Positions 11,504-23,944 of a stretch of DNA of 64,000 nucleotides are shown here, piece after piece; position 1 is the stretch's first letter, and every line of letters begins with the position of its first letter. Source of the DNA: Chrysomallon squamiferum (Eukaryota > Mollusca > Gastropoda > Neomphalida > Peltospiridae); assembly GCA_012295275.1 (NCBI GenBank), contig CM022676.1:16689501-16753500 (forward strand). Reading direction: 5' to 3'. A model generated the notes under the pieces. It had not been told where the DNA came from and did not search any database. It saw only the letters and a program-made list of their open reading frames with translations. The position numbers were made by a program, and so were the translations under genes.

Positions 11504-11935
11504 CTGAGTTGAGGCTACTTCACTCATATGCTGTTTTACTGAAAAAAATAATTTCTGTTATAAAAATTAAAATTCGAACATAAAATTCGAGTGAGAGAAG
11601 GAAAAAATATGAACAACCACTGTACTGATAAAAATTCAAATGGTTTCAGATTATATGATTATACACTCTTAGGTGCACATTATCGATTGCAGTAAGGATA
11701 TACACAGAAAATAGGTACTCAGTATAGATCTACATTTATATACTAATAAATATAAATGGCTCTATCAAAGTGACAAAAGTGTGTCTATTCCCATAGTTAG
11801 TCTAGATGTTTTGTTCATTTGTTCACAATGCCTGTGACTTTAGAAACACAATCCATTAACAGTAAATTATTGTGTCTGTCTATCAGAAATTCAAAGTTCA
11901 GTAAAACAGCATATCAGTGATGTAGCCTCAACTGA

Positions 11936-11936
<1 letters not shown>
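11504..11936. mobile_element. MITE, Tc1/mariner-like (TA target)
   Basis: A 433-bp element with inverted ends. The left end begins CTGAGTTGAGGCT and the complement of the right end reads CTCAGTTGAGGCT. The match extends about 40 bp with three mismatches and both inner edges reach TTTTACTGAA. It is flanked by TA on each side (11502-11503 and 11937-11938), as expected for Tc1/mariner insertions. There is no coding capacity, so it would need a transposase in trans. The right TA runs into a (TA)n/(GTAT)n array. Confidence 0.75.
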
Positions 11937-11996
<60 letters not shown>

Positions 11997-12022
11997 TGTA
12001 TGTATGTATGTATGTATGTATT
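11937..12022. repeat. (TA)n followed by (GTAT)n
   Basis: About 16 TA units, then about 13 GTAT units, abutting the right end of the MITE. Confidence 0.95.
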
Positions 12023-13294
12023 TATGTAAGTAGTAAATCAATAAGTGTCTGGAAGCTGTTGGAGGAAAAAAAAAACTAAATAATAATAATCATAATAATA
12101 ATAATAATAATAATAAATATATAATAATAACAACAACAACACTAATAATAAATTAATTAATTAATTAATCTTGTTTATTTGCATTTTACGCTTCTAGTTT
12201 AAGGAAAAGATAATATAACAAATAAAACAGAAGAGAACAAAGTGTGTGTTTAATTAGTTTTGAAATAAAAAAGTCTACATACCCAGACCGAACATTTGCA
12301 GTCAGCTTTGAGCGGATGTATCTGATGACGTGGTATAGACACTGAGTTTTATTTACTGCTGATGTAAACATTAACGTTTCAACGAAATTAACTGATAAGT
12401 GTACTTTCACTTTAATTACCGTATACATCACAGTACAGGGGACAAAATGTAGAAACATTTTTTCAGTTAAACAAAATAAAAAATAAAATGGCATATAAAT
12501 ACCTTACGGTCAAACACATTTACATACGCATATAAAAACGCATAAACAAATATATGTGAAGCATACGTAAATGTATAAGCCAGAAACACATACAGATAAG
12601 ACTTCTACACTTCCGCACACATACGTTACACTAAATAATTCAGTCTAAAGGAAGTAGTTGGAACTGGTAAAAAAATGAGTAGTAGCCGCAAACTTGCTGA
12701 AAGTATCTGATTATAAATTTATAAATTGTTAATTTATAGAAATACATTCAATAATAAACCGAACATTAAGTTTACGCAGACTTACCCGTCTTACTCAGTA
12801 TCGAGCGCTCGATTTCAATCTACCATAAGGGAGGTAACCCATATTAACTATTGAATGCGGAAGTTATGCGTTAAGTGTTCATTTGATCGCTCTGCTTGTG
12901 ACGTTGCATTTAAATCGATCTAATACTTATGATTTCAGAAACGAAATTCCTGACTTTGTCAGCCACATCTTCAAAGTAAGTAAATGCAATTTTCTTGTTA
13001 CATATAGTTATTCTTCTGTCTGTCGTGTATACATGTTTTGCTAATAACAGGTAACTTGTCGCGATCCTCGCCTGAACTTACTAATTAATATGAATATTAA
13101 TAGTAAGTTCTTAACTATCTGTTAAACTAAGTAAGCCAAGAACATAAACACGAAAACAGCGAAGCACTTTAGGCCACATTTAACAGTTATTAACATTAGA
13201 ACTTTTCGTGTAACCGTTTAAAATTAATTAGCGAATATTTAATTTTTTAATTTGTATTTTTCATATATACATGTATGAAATTACAGTGTGTGTG

Positions 13295-13325
<31 letters not shown>

Positions 13326-14630
13326 AAATTAAATAATTATAAATATTTTATATTTGATTTCTAAAATTATTCATGCATCAGTGTTTATTTGTAAACTGGA
13401 AATTAACTTAGTTTGTTATATCTATCTACTTATCTGTGTTTTCACATGCATACATGCATATAAATGATACCAGTAACACATTTCCTTATAAAAAAAAAAA
13501 AAAATAACACCTAAATAAGCTGTAGATTTTGTCAGTACTTATTTATAGTAATATCAATAATTATAGTCTTCTTTAATTTCACTGTTCACTTATCCATTTG
13601 TCTATATATATATGTGTGTAATATATATATACATACATACACATATGACTGTAAATATATATGCATGTCTACATGTATATGTACACTTGTAAGAACACAC
13701 ACATATCTGTGGATGTATGTATAGGTGTGTGGGTATAGCTGTATATATATATATATATATACTATAGACAATATGTGTGTTTCTATCTCTGAGTCTATAT
13801 ATAGCTCTATGTGTAATTTATATACATCACAGAGTCCATACCCGGTAAGGAGGTTTAAAAATAAACCGACAGCAATCTCTATGAAACAATAATTATATCC
13901 ATCCACTAGAAACATAAACACAACACGTTAATGTATACAGTATACCGTATCAGCATAAGCACAGACAATGGCTTACCATACTCTTACATAAAGAAAATAT
14001 CATTTGAAAACACTGCTTTCCTGCCTGACTATCAAATCTGTCTTTTTTCTTCTGACTATGAAATGCCAGTCCTTTTAAAGCAAATCCATCGAGTTGAAAA
14101 ATTAGTTGTAAACGTAAAATGTGGTGTGACAGAAAACTAATTAATAAAATAAATTGTTAACATAATTTGAGTTCAAAAATCAACATAATACATTATGAGT
14201 TACAAACATCCTAGAATTCTTTTCATTTTATTTACATGTATTTGTGTATGTATTTGTAATTAGCTGTACATATTTATACATTTAGTTGATAAACTGAATA
14301 ACTTTAAGTATCCTGTATACTGCTGAGGTGTATTAATTTACAATAAAATGACAAAATACTTAATCTATGTAAAGTAGATGATACCAGGCTTTGATGAAAA
14401 CAGGTAATTTACACGTAAATTTAATAACAACTCACTGAGCTGTCTCTGCTTAGAAAACAAATCTGAGAACAAGAAAACTCAAAATTCTCACTTGTGTAAC
14501 TTAATAAATGCTGATTATATTTGATAATTTTTGTCTAACAGCAGACCATGTTCCTTGAAATTTGTCAATATTTGTTTATTATCTATCACCAGTAAATTTA
14601 TTATATTCCACATTGGATAACAAAATCACT
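12023..14630. other. Gene-poor spacer; one weak exon candidate
   Basis: Contains (AAT)n at about 12080-12115, poly-T at 13293-13319 and a TATG-rich stretch at 13600-13800. At about 12830 there is GGGAGGTAACCC, a motif frequent in molluscan dispersed repeats. A possible short exon lies at about 12943-12977: a TTTCAG acceptor, then 35 bases ending at the strong donor GTAAGT. It has no partner that can be shown, so it is left uncalled. Confidence 0.4.
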
Positions 14631-14639
14631 ACATAAATT

Positions 14640-14830
14640 AACAACAGGAAGATGGTGAAACAGTAGGTGCATCCCACATTCTGGCTGCTGTCAGTTCAAA
14701 TATTCAAAATTAGTTTATATTAAAATTTGCAGTTTTATATCTTAGAACAAATTTTAATGTTTCTGTTTATTTCTTTTAAGACTGTTTTAGTTCATGCAGT
14801 CAAAGGTTCTAATGTTTTTGGTTGTCCAGA
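14640..14830. repeat. Dispersed repeat, copy 1
   Basis: The segment around TGGCTGCTGTCAGTTCAAAT and the next 150 bases match 18845-19025. Both contain TTAGAACAAATTTTAAT. Non-coding; a family of unknown type. Confidence 0.6.
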
Positions 14831-16099
14831 TCATCTTATGTGTGTATGCATAGTAAATGAAAAGAAATATTTAAAACAAGGAAAAACAGAAAAATAAATA
14901 TTTTTGTAATATTTATTTTAGTAGCAAAATAGAGCAGTGCTATATTAAAGAAATAACATTTACAGTGTACAGGTTTCAAAACTTTGCTATACCAGGAAAT
15001 TTTATTTACTAGTTTGATATATCAATATGTCTCCCTCTGTGACTACCTATTTATTTATTGATCAGTTTATCGATCTGTCCCTATATCTACATATCTGTTT
15101 CTGCAGATAATGACAAGAATTTACTACTGAGTGTATGGGTAAATGTAGGTACAGATATAATATTAAACATGTAAACACATGTTGTTTGTTTTTAAATAAA
15201 CACTTTTAAACATTTTTGTCCACAGATTCTTCACTTCTACAGATGAACTCATTCAGTGAAGTATGCAACTGCAGACATCTCAGTCTTGTTATCATGGTAA
15301 CAGGGTGTTCTGCCTCGTTTTCATTTTTTGTCTTTCTCCCTGTTGTGATATTCACCCATACACTGACACTGAGTTTATTTACTTATTACAATCATTAATA
15401 CATATTTATTTCCTAGCTGTCGTTGTTTTATCTTTTGTTTATCTCATAAAACTACATAATCTTTGGCTTTCTCTCGGTCTCTTTGCTTTTTCTGTAGACA
15501 CTTTTGTTCTCTAAATATACTTTCCCGAAGACAACTGGTAATGTCGACTAACAATGGACAGCCTTTCTCTCAGATGCATGAAAAGGAAAAGTTAGGCTAA
15601 ATAAAAGTCATTATAAGAGACTGATGTTCATTCACTGATTGTGTTCTATCACTTTCTAAACGTCAAGAATTTTATTACATTCACACGAAATATCTATTCT
15701 CAGCACGACACTAAAAAATACTCTTTCTGTGTTGTTCTTTATAACAAAGCAAATCTCACATTGATTATACTAGTAAAGCGAATACTGTCCTCCACTTTCA
15801 GTAAAAGTAGAACCACAGTTGGTAGAAACAATCTTATTCTTCTGAATTTATATCTTAATAACCTGTTTTTAAACGTTTATAGTCTAATATAATCTTCATT
15901 GTTTAACGTGTCAAATGCTCACAGTCAAGCAGTCTGCTTTTTGTTTTTATTCAATTGAGATGACTACTTGTCTTGTCCTTCACCTGTCAGACTTCAAATA
16001 TGAAGCCAAAAAAAACCGTTGAGGTGCAGACTTGAAAGATATTACATATATATGATTAATTAGTATTAAACAAATATTAAATACATCATGAATATGGGG
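14831..16099. other. AT-rich spacer, nothing recognised
   Basis: A possible CCACAG acceptor at about 15224 starts a short open stretch that ends at a GTAACA donor, but no homologous partner or protein likeness supports it. Other open frames are short and low in complexity. Confidence 0.4.
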
Positions 16100-18010
16100 G
16101 CCAGATTTACTATTTCCAGCACGACTATTTCCAGTACTACTATTTTAATTAGATCTACTATTACTACTAATATTATTAGTAACCCTTCCATTTCCTACTG
16201 TAACTATTTCCACTACTACTACTATTACCACTACTAGTACTATTATTACTAGCCCTACTATTTCCAGTACTACTATTCTTAGCCGAACTATTTCCAGCAC
16301 TACTATTACTATTTCCAGTACTACTACTATCATTACTAACACTTCTATTTCCAGCACTACTACTACTACTATTAACCGTATTATTTCCAGTACTACTATT
16401 ATTAGCCGAACTAATTCCAGTACTACTACTATCCCTTCTATTTCCAGCACTAGTATTACTATTTCCAGTACTAATACTACTATTAGCCCTACTATTTCCA
16501 GCACTATAATTATTACTAACCCTTCTATTTCCAGCACTACTACTATTATTATTATTAGCCCTACGATTTCCAGTACTACTACTATTTTTGCTAACCCTTC
16601 TATTTCCAGGACTACTATTACTATTTCCAGCACTACTATTATTACTAGTCCTACTGCTATTATTAGCCCTATTATTTCCAGCACTACTATTATTACTAGT
16701 CCTACTGCTATTATTAGCCCTTCTATTTCCAGCACTACTATTATTACTAGCCCTACTAATATTACTAGTATTACTAGCCCTACTATTTCCAGTACAACTA
16801 TTCTTAGCCGAACTATTTCCAGCACTACTATTACTATTTCCGAAGCACTACTACTATTATTACTAACCCTACTCTTTCCATTACTACTTCTATTATTATT
16901 ATTATTAGCCCTACGATTTCCAGTACTACTACTATTTTTACTAACCCATCTATTTTCAGCACTACTACTATTATTATTACTAGCCCTTCTATTTCCAGCA
17001 CTATAAGTATTACTAACCCTTATATTTCAAGCACTACTATTACTGTTTCCAGCACTACTATTATTACTAGCCCTACTATTTCCAGTACTACTAGACTTAG
17101 CCGAACTATTTCCAGCACTACTATTACTATTGCCAGTACTACTACTATTATTACTAACACTTCTATTTGCAGCACTATTACTAGTATTACTAACCCTACT
17201 CTTTCCATTACTACTTCTATTATTAGCTCTTTTATATCCAGCACTACTATTACTATTTCCAGTATCACTATTATTACTAGCCCTATTATTTCCAGCACTA
17301 TAATTATTACTAACCCTTCTATTTCCAGCACTACTATTACTATTTCCAGCAGTACTACTACTACTACTAGCCCTACTCTTTCCAGTACTACTATCATTAC
17401 CCCTTCTATTTCCAGCACTATTATTATTATTATTAGCCCTACAATTTCCAGTACTACTACTATTTTTACTAACCCTTCTATTTCCAACACTACTATTATT
17501 ACTAGTCCTATTATTTCCAGTACTACTATTATTATTAGCCCTACTATTTCCAGTACTACTACTATTTTTACTAACCCTTCTGTTTCAAGCACTACTATTA
17601 TTACTAGCCCTACTATTTCCAGTACTACTATTATTAGCCGAACTATTTCCAGCAGTAATATTACTATTTCCAGTACTACTACTATCATTATTATTATCCC
17701 TAGTATTTCCAGTACTATTATTATAACTGGCCCTTCTATTTCCAGAACTATAATTATTACTAACCCTTCTATTTCAAGCACTACTACTACTATTAGCCCT
17801 ACTATTAGTAGCTGAACTATTTCAAGTACTACTACTATTATTACTAACTCTTCCATTTCCAGCAGTACTACTATTATTACTAGCCCAACTATTTCCAACA
17901 CTACTATTATTATCCCTTCTATTTCCAGTACTGCTACTACTATTATTATTAGCCCTACTATTTCCAGCACTACTATTACTATTAATATTTCCAGTACTAC
18001 TGTTGTTATC
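16100..18010. repeat. Large degenerate minisatellite (CTA/TTTCCAG type)
   Basis: About 1.9 kb of units of about 30-45 bp built from CTACTATTTCCAGTACTACT and (ATT/ACT)n, for example TATTACTAGCCCTACTATTT. The long minus-strand frames reading IVVLEIVGLIIIVVLEIEG arise from unit composition and are not a protein gene. Confidence 0.9.
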
Positions 18011-18059
18011 TTGATGTTCCCCTTAATTTACCTTAATTACCTGAATCACCTGGTACGAG

Positions 18060-18175
18060 AAAGGAAAGGTCAATTATCCGAGCGGAGCAAGGATTTTAAC
18101 TCCAACAGCGAGCGTAGCGAGCGTGAGCTCTAACCACGACACCATCCGATCTCGGACGAGCAACATATGAAAAGA
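18060..18175 (-). mobile_element. tRNA-derived SINE head, candidate
   Basis: On the minus strand TCGTGGTTAGAGC resembles a Pol III A box and GGAGTTAAAATCC a diverged B box, about 40 bases apart. The intervening bases repeat ACGCTCGCT twice. No intact tRNA fold was found and no tail or target duplication was identified, so this is a moderate-confidence SINE call. Confidence 0.4.
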
Positions 18176-18840
18176 ACTTCTAGTCAATCCTGCGATCGAT
18201 GTTGTGCAATCGATTTGGAGTTACCTCCCAACATGGCGATTATTTGTAGAAGCCGCCATTTTCGATTTATAATGGCTTAATGCTAGCTATTATTAAAGAG
18301 TTTTCATGAAATAAATAAGAAAACAAAAAATGCAACATATTTTTGCTATACAGTTCGGTGACAAGCGGTGTAAAAGTGCACATTTACCGCTAAAGGTGGC
18401 GTGACCTCTACATCTGATTTCAGTCACGTGTTTATGAGCAGACGACTTTGTAAACAGCGATACACAGATTTTCCGGTTTTCTCCTGCCAAGGCATCTAAG
18501 TTCGTAAGTGTTTAGGCATAAACATTTTATAATTTAAAAAAGCAAAAGAAATAAAGAAAATTGACGATACACAACTGTGGTGACTCAACATGTAAACAAT
18601 GCGGCTTGAAAGAGTAGTTCCGGTCTCGTGAGGACAAAACCCGCTCGCGCATACTATGAAATTTGCGTCGGGGAAAAGTTCCGGTTTTCTGGTCTTTCGG
18701 GATTTCACGACGTCGGATAATTGGTCCGGTATCTGTAGAGTTTAGTGTATCTTTTATAGTTATTATTATTATTATTATTATTATTATAATTATTATTATT
18801 ACTATATTTATTATCATTGTTATTTTACAGCTGGTGACCT
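18176..18840. other. Relatively GC-rich stretch without recognised gene
   Basis: Contains GGAGTTACCTCCC (18218-18230), a motif typical of molluscan repeats, and an (ATT)n run at 18760-18800. Minus-strand frames at 18293-18708 have ordinary composition but no family likeness. Confidence 0.4.
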
Positions 18841-19030
18841 GCAGATGATGGTAAAACAGTTGGATGACCTCACATCCTGGCTGCTGTCAGTTCAAATCTT
18901 CACTGCTGACTGGTTTATTGTAATTAAACAAAACAAATTATGAAAGTATACAATTTTATATGTTAGAACAAATTTTAATTTTTCTTTTTGTCTCTTTTCA
19001 GATAATTTTAGTTCAGCTGTACTGTATTTT
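18841..19030. repeat. Dispersed repeat, copy 2
   Basis: Matches 14640-14830, starting in GATGATGGTAAAACAG against GAAGATGGTGAAACAG and continuing through TGGCTGCTGTCAGTTCAAAT. Confidence 0.6.
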
Positions 19031-20228
19031 TAACAAGTAGCACATACAGTGTATATATTTCAGATTTTTGATATGTCATGAAAATATATTTATTCTAAGA
19101 ATTTCATCACTCTAATCGTGCCTATTTTGAGATACCTATCTGTCCGTCTATCTGTTTATTGAAGATTATGAATATAATTTACATATGTATGTATGTTTCT
19201 GTATGTGGAAGACAGAGTACATTCATGTGAATAATTGTGATGGATATATAGTTATGTACATACACAAAAAAGTGAGTGAGAGTTTCATGTTTTCTTATAA
19301 TTTAATTATAGACAACCCTTCAGTAAATACAGGAAACAGCAAGAAATAAACAAGAAAAGTGAGACTGGCTCTTTCTATTAGCAGTATGAAGTTGTACTAT
19401 AAGACTATGCAGGATATTGACTTAACTCAGCAAAGACGAAGGAAGAACAGTTAGATCAGTACTTGTATGTCAACTCAGGCCTGAAGCAGAGAAAACTTTA
19501 CAACCTGTCCAAGCTGCTTTCTTCATTGAACCACACAAGGACAAAACCAGTCATCTTTTCAGTTGTTGAAGGATAAGCAAGCAACTATCAACCTAAAACT
19601 CTGGACAGAAAGTATCCCAAAGTACTTTCAGAATTGTTTCATAACACTTTTACATCTGTCAGTAAGGAAAAGTTAATTATTGTCAGAATGTGTTCATAGA
19701 AATCTGTTAGTAAGGAAGAGACACTGAATTACAAAACTAACACAAAATTACAATTATACAGCAATGAAATGATAGAGGAGCAACTCTGTTTAAACAAGTA
19801 TCTCTCTTACCAAGTTCAGTTTCAACTATTACTTACCAATATAGAATAGTGAGTGTACTAAATCTGATTTTTTGACAGACAACATTTTTATTTTATGAGC
19901 AATTTTCTGTTCAAATGATGGAAAAGACAGGACAGTTTTTTAAACTTGCAGTATTACCAGAACTCAAAACACATTTACCATTGGATATTAAACCTTTAAA
20001 CATCCTGAATGAGAACAGTAAGGAATTCCAGAAGAAACCATGAAAAAGTAAAACAAAGACAGTAAATTAAATATCTTTGTAATTTATTTGTATCCTAAAC
20101 TGTATGATGAAGAATTAAAAATAAACAAGTTGCTATTTATTACTATTATTATGTTTTGTTTTTGAAGCTGATTAGATACAAATATTTAAAACACTGCAAG
20201 ACTTAATCAGGCTGCACAGTGGAAACAA

Positions 20229-20264
<36 letters not shown>

Positions 20265-20406
20265 TTAAAAATTAATTTTCTAACTGTAAATATTTTATAA
20301 ACAAATTATATTTTTTGCAAATATTATATACTGCAAAATACACACACAAATAAATAAATAAAGAAATTGAACATATTTGCAAGAACAATGTCATTTTGTA
20401 AAACGT
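19031..20406. other. Spacer with decayed, higher-complexity sequence
   Basis: 19310-19850 has balanced composition, possibly an old gene or transposon, but stops occur in every frame and nothing was recognised. (ATT)n at 20228-20263. Confidence 0.4.
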
Positions 20407-20643
20407 TTAACAAAAGGCAGCTGCTTTTAGTTTGATGGTTGTGTGATGCTTTGTCGCGTCCTTTTCAAATTTTGTTAAAACTGTTTTTGAGATCTCAGAG
20501 GTATGTGGAGAAACAACATCAATCAAAGCCACAAATACTGTGAAACAAAGTCCTGTGTAATGTTTTACTCTTTCATCTTTGAGGACATCTGGAGTAAACA
20601 GACTATTTTTATGTGTTTTCTCAAGTAAGACTCTGGAGTTCAA
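20407..20643 (-). pseudogene. Transposase fragment, DDE_Tnp_4-associated N-terminal region
   Basis: A 78-codon frame contains VLKDERVKHYTGLCFTVFVA followed by LIDVVSPH. This is the pattern K-D-D-x-V-x-x-Y-T-G-L-x-x-x-x-x-F that precedes the catalytic domain in many animal DDE_Tnp_4 transposases (THAP-, ISL2EU- or PIF-type). The catalytic part is missing and stops bound it on both sides. Read as a decayed DNA-transposon piece; the superfamily is uncertain. Confidence 0.45.
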
Positions 20644-20979
20644 CCTGCATCATGCCTACAATTTCTCTTTCTGCTTCTGTGACTCCTCAAACTGGTTTTA
20701 GTTTTCCTTTAATCTCAAAACTACAAGTTTCACCAACATAGGAGCCATGTCGTATAAAGTGTATTTTTCAGCATCATTAATGATTTAGCAGTAAATGTCA
20801 GTGTTAATTTGTCTGAAATAATAAATACTGTATACTTATCCCATACAAACTAATGACGTGCAATTACTGGAACAGTTGAAATGGTTTCCCTCTGCATTTT
20901 ATTTGGTAACTAACAACTAATCTAATTTTAAAATAGAGGTCACAATGCCACTCTCCCATAAAAAACAATAATAATAAAA

Positions 20980-20995
20980 AAATAAAAATAAAAAC

Positions 20996-21029
<34 letters not shown>

Positions 21030-21063
21030 TTCATAAAAAACACTATTATTATTTTATTTTATT

Positions 21064-21142
<79 letters not shown>
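20980..21142. repeat. (AAT)n arrays
   Basis: Two long AAT/TTA arrays separated by a short unique stretch. They produce the poly-Leu minus-strand frame, which is not a gene. Confidence 0.9.
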
Positions 21143-21145
<3 letters not shown>

Positions 21146-21858
21146 GTTGGAGACAACTTTTGACATAAGCCATGGCCAGCGACGACATGCACAGTTGGAA
21201 AGATTGACCTTTGGCCTTCCTAACTGTTCTGAAAAGAACACTAAAGCGACTTTCGCGTAGTTAAGTCAGGCGTCTGCATAGAGACAGAAATTTAGGACGT
21301 TCTACTGCACGGGCTTCATAGTGCATTTACATCACCACGTTTAACACTGTCGTACAAAGTACTGATTTAACACCCAACAAAAAACAAATCACCATTTAAA
21401 AAAAAAAAAAAAACATAACCTGCACTTTTAATAGCTTTGTCCACTGATTTTACTTAGGCTGCCAGTACATGGTGTTGGTGGATGTTGATGTAGCAGTAGT
21501 ACTGGTATTATTGTTAGTATGAGTAGTATATATTAAGAAGTGTATCAGTAGCTCTAGTGTAGAGAAGTAGTAATAGCCAAAATAAAAACATAAACAGCAG
21601 TAATAGCAGTAGTAGTTTTAGTGGTACTAGTAATAGTAATAGTAATCATAGAGGTAGTAATTATTATAGTATTGTCAGTGCTAGTAGTAACAGTACTCCT
21701 GGTAGCAATAAAATAGTTGTAATAATACAGGTATCATTATTAATCCAATACAGACAATGCTATTACTCATAACTACTATCACGACTAAGCTAAATGAGTT
21801 ATTAGAAAAAAAAATGATTTAATTATCTGCAAGTCAAAATTAATGATTTTTGTTTCAG
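21143..21858. other. 5' flank/intron of receptor pseudogene C
   Basis: 21490-21760 is a degenerate AGT/TAG repeat like the one before the Ig1 exon of copy B (about 47890-48600). The 100 bases before 21859 align with those before 48748. No signal-peptide exon was found upstream. Confidence 0.55.
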
Positions 21859-22219
21859 TTCTAGGAGTAAAGTTTCGATTATATCACGTGATACCAGTAC
21901 TAAAAGGTGAAATGATGTATATGATGATTATGACGTGTCGTGTACACAAGTCTCAGAATCTGAATTCTGATATAAAGTTTGTACATAAAACACAAACTGA
22001 TAACACTACAGTGTGTGACTGTGTACAGCGACAAGACAGGTGTAACTGTAACAGTACACAGAGTTATATTTGTACATGTGCTGGAAGGACAAACACCGCC
22101 AACAGCGAGTACAAAGATTACAGTTTACAAGGATCATTCAACTGAAGATGACACTGGAGTCTGGTTTTGTGGATCTGATCAACTTGAAGTGTGGAGTGAA
22201 CCAGAAGTTTCAGTTATTT
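21859..22219 (+). pseudogene. Receptor copy C, Ig-like domain 1 exon (frameshifted)
   Basis: Aligns over its full length with copy B exon 48748-49101, with AG acceptor and GT donor kept. It has a 9-base in-frame insertion (about 21913-21930, extra Met/Ile codons) and lacks two bases near 22120, where copy B has TACACAGTT and this copy TACAGTT. The arithmetic fits exactly: 354 + 9 - 2 = 361. Before the shift the frame reads the cysteine-rich Ig1 (VCDCVQRQDRCNCNSTQSYI); after it the Ig signature DDTGVWFCG appears in another frame. The exon therefore cannot encode the domain. Confidence 0.9.
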
Positions 22220-22419
22220 GTAAGAAAATATTTCTCATTAGTGTAAAAGAAACACATACTCACATAGAGAACAGGTGGACACAAAGCAGCAACAAAATAC
22301 GCAGTTACATTTTGGAATAATGAATACAGACACACATACATACATACATACATACATATATTCATGCACACTCAGTTTTCTTATTGCTGTTGTTACTCTT
22401 ATAATAATAATAATAATTG

Positions 22420-22456
22420 GCATTGGCATTATAATAATAATAATAATAATAATAAT

Positions 22457-22535
<79 letters not shown>
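22420..22535. repeat. (AAT)n/(ATT)n array in the copy C intron
   Basis: An AAT array changes to ATT without a spacer, immediately before the Ig2 acceptor. It can form a long hairpin. Copy B has a related but shorter (TTA)n array at the same place (49430-49490). Confidence 0.9.
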
Positions 22536-22543
22536 GTTTTCAG

Positions 22544-22877
22544 CTACAAATCCTGGTTTATCAGTATATTCCTGGACGGCTGTCATCAATGAAAATTTCA
22601 CATTTGTTTGTTCTGTTATCAGAAATATTTATAAAGAAGATATCACATTTAAACGAGGTGATGAGAAGATTTGTACATGTAAATATAAAACACAAACATG
22701 TGAAACACACAGAGAGTCGACAGATAACTACAGATAGAAGTTTGTACAAACTTTGCTCACAGGTACACGTTATTTAACCACTTACAATTTGACTGTATCT
22801 TCACTTTCTGTCAACGACTATAAAGTCATGGACATGCAATACTGAAAAAAATAAGAGCAAATCCATTACACCAACAC
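22544..22877 (+). pseudogene. Receptor copy C, Ig-like domain 2 exon (nonsense and frameshift)
   Basis: Aligns with copy B exon 49497-49841. It carries TAG at 22735-22737 in place of a conserved Cys codon TGT, a 12-base deletion just after it, and a one-base insertion in GACTATAAAGTC against GACTGTAAGTC near 22820. Length check: 345 - 12 + 1 = 334. Splice sites remain. Together with the Ig1 frameshift this shows that copy C is dead. Confidence 0.9.
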
Positions 22878-22885
22878 GTAAGTAC

Positions 22886-22899
<14 letters not shown>

Positions 22900-22917
<18 letters not shown>

Positions 22918-23400
22918 GTTGTTGTTATTATTATTATTATTAGCTGTACTAGTAGTAGTAGTAGTAGTAGTAGTAGTAGAAGAAGTGGTTATAATCATAG
23001 TAGTACTAGTGGAAGTAGTGAAAGTAATAGTAGTAGCAGTGCTAGTAATAGCAGTAATAGTAGTAGTAGCAACATCAGTGGTTGTTGTAATAGAAATAAC
23101 ACTAGTGGTGATGACAGCTTTAGTAGTATCAGTAGAAGTGATAATGTAACACAAGGTTAGTTTTAATATAAGTAATAATAGTTATATATTCAGTGCTACT
23201 AGTAGTCACTTTACCTGACATACTAGTAGTAGTAGAGTAAACTATACCATGTAAGGAGTAGTAGTGGTTGTAACAGTAAAACAGATATTAGCAGTAGTAG
23301 TAGTTGTCGAAGTAGCAGTGTTATACTAATCATAATAGTTATAGTAGTAGGAGTAGTTGTAGGTTAAGAGATAATAATAGTAGTGTACCTGTTTGAAAAT
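22900..23400. repeat. Degenerate AGT/GTA trinucleotide repeat
   Basis: Imperfect TAGTAG-rich sequence between the Ig2 and stalk exons. It gives artificial Val-rich plus-strand and Thr-rich minus-strand frames. Confidence 0.8.
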
Positions 23401-23593
23401 GCTTATCAACAATAATGTGTATAATACCCAATAACATTTTCACATTGTCGTTCTTGATACCGTTCTTGTTGTTGTTTTTTCTTAATATAATAATAATAAA
23501 AAATAACAACAGTTACGTGGGTTGTGTTATAACTGTCATTAACAAAAGAAAATTCGCTGTTTCTTAATTAAATTATTTTATTATTTACACCAG

Positions 23594-23902
23594 AAACAAA
23601 CACTTTGACGTTTGACTTGTCAAATCGAGTCACTGTGACGTCAGACACGTCAAGTGGAGTCACTGTGACGTCAGACACGTCAATTGAAGCCACTGTGACG
23701 TCAGACACGTCAATTGAAGCCACTGTGACGTCTGACACGTCACGTGAAGCCACTGTGACGTCTGATGAAAACTACAATGATACGACTACTGTTTCCTCAG
23801 TCGAATTCACCAAGCCATCTACACTTAAAAGCAATGTTATGACATCTAGAAAAAAAACAATGACAACTAAAGAAAGTGTTGTGACAGTTGGAGACAATAA
23901 TG
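23594..23902 (+). pseudogene. Receptor copy C, Thr/Ser stalk exon with 30-bp repeats
   Basis: A 309-nt exon, CACCAG acceptor and GGTAAA donor, phase 1 at both ends. It encodes a mucin-like stalk with four to five copies of a 10-residue unit (VTVTSDTSIE) and then a Thr/Ser/Lys-rich stretch. Each 30-bp unit contains GTGACGTCAGACACGTCA. The frame is fully open, unlike the two Ig exons. Copy B has only a 30-codon stalk (52698-52787) here, so stalk length differs strongly between copies. Confidence 0.7.
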
Positions 23903-23944
23903 GTAAATACATTTAAAACTGAAGCATGAGGTTGTGTCATAAAA

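Noticed and set aside
16145-17970. Long minus-strand frames rich in Ile/Val/Leu/Glu
   Set aside because: They are the translation of a degenerate minisatellite; every frame shows the same unit rhythm.
22364-22601. Poly-Asn and poly-Tyr frames
   Set aside because: Pure translation of (AAT)n/(ATT)n.
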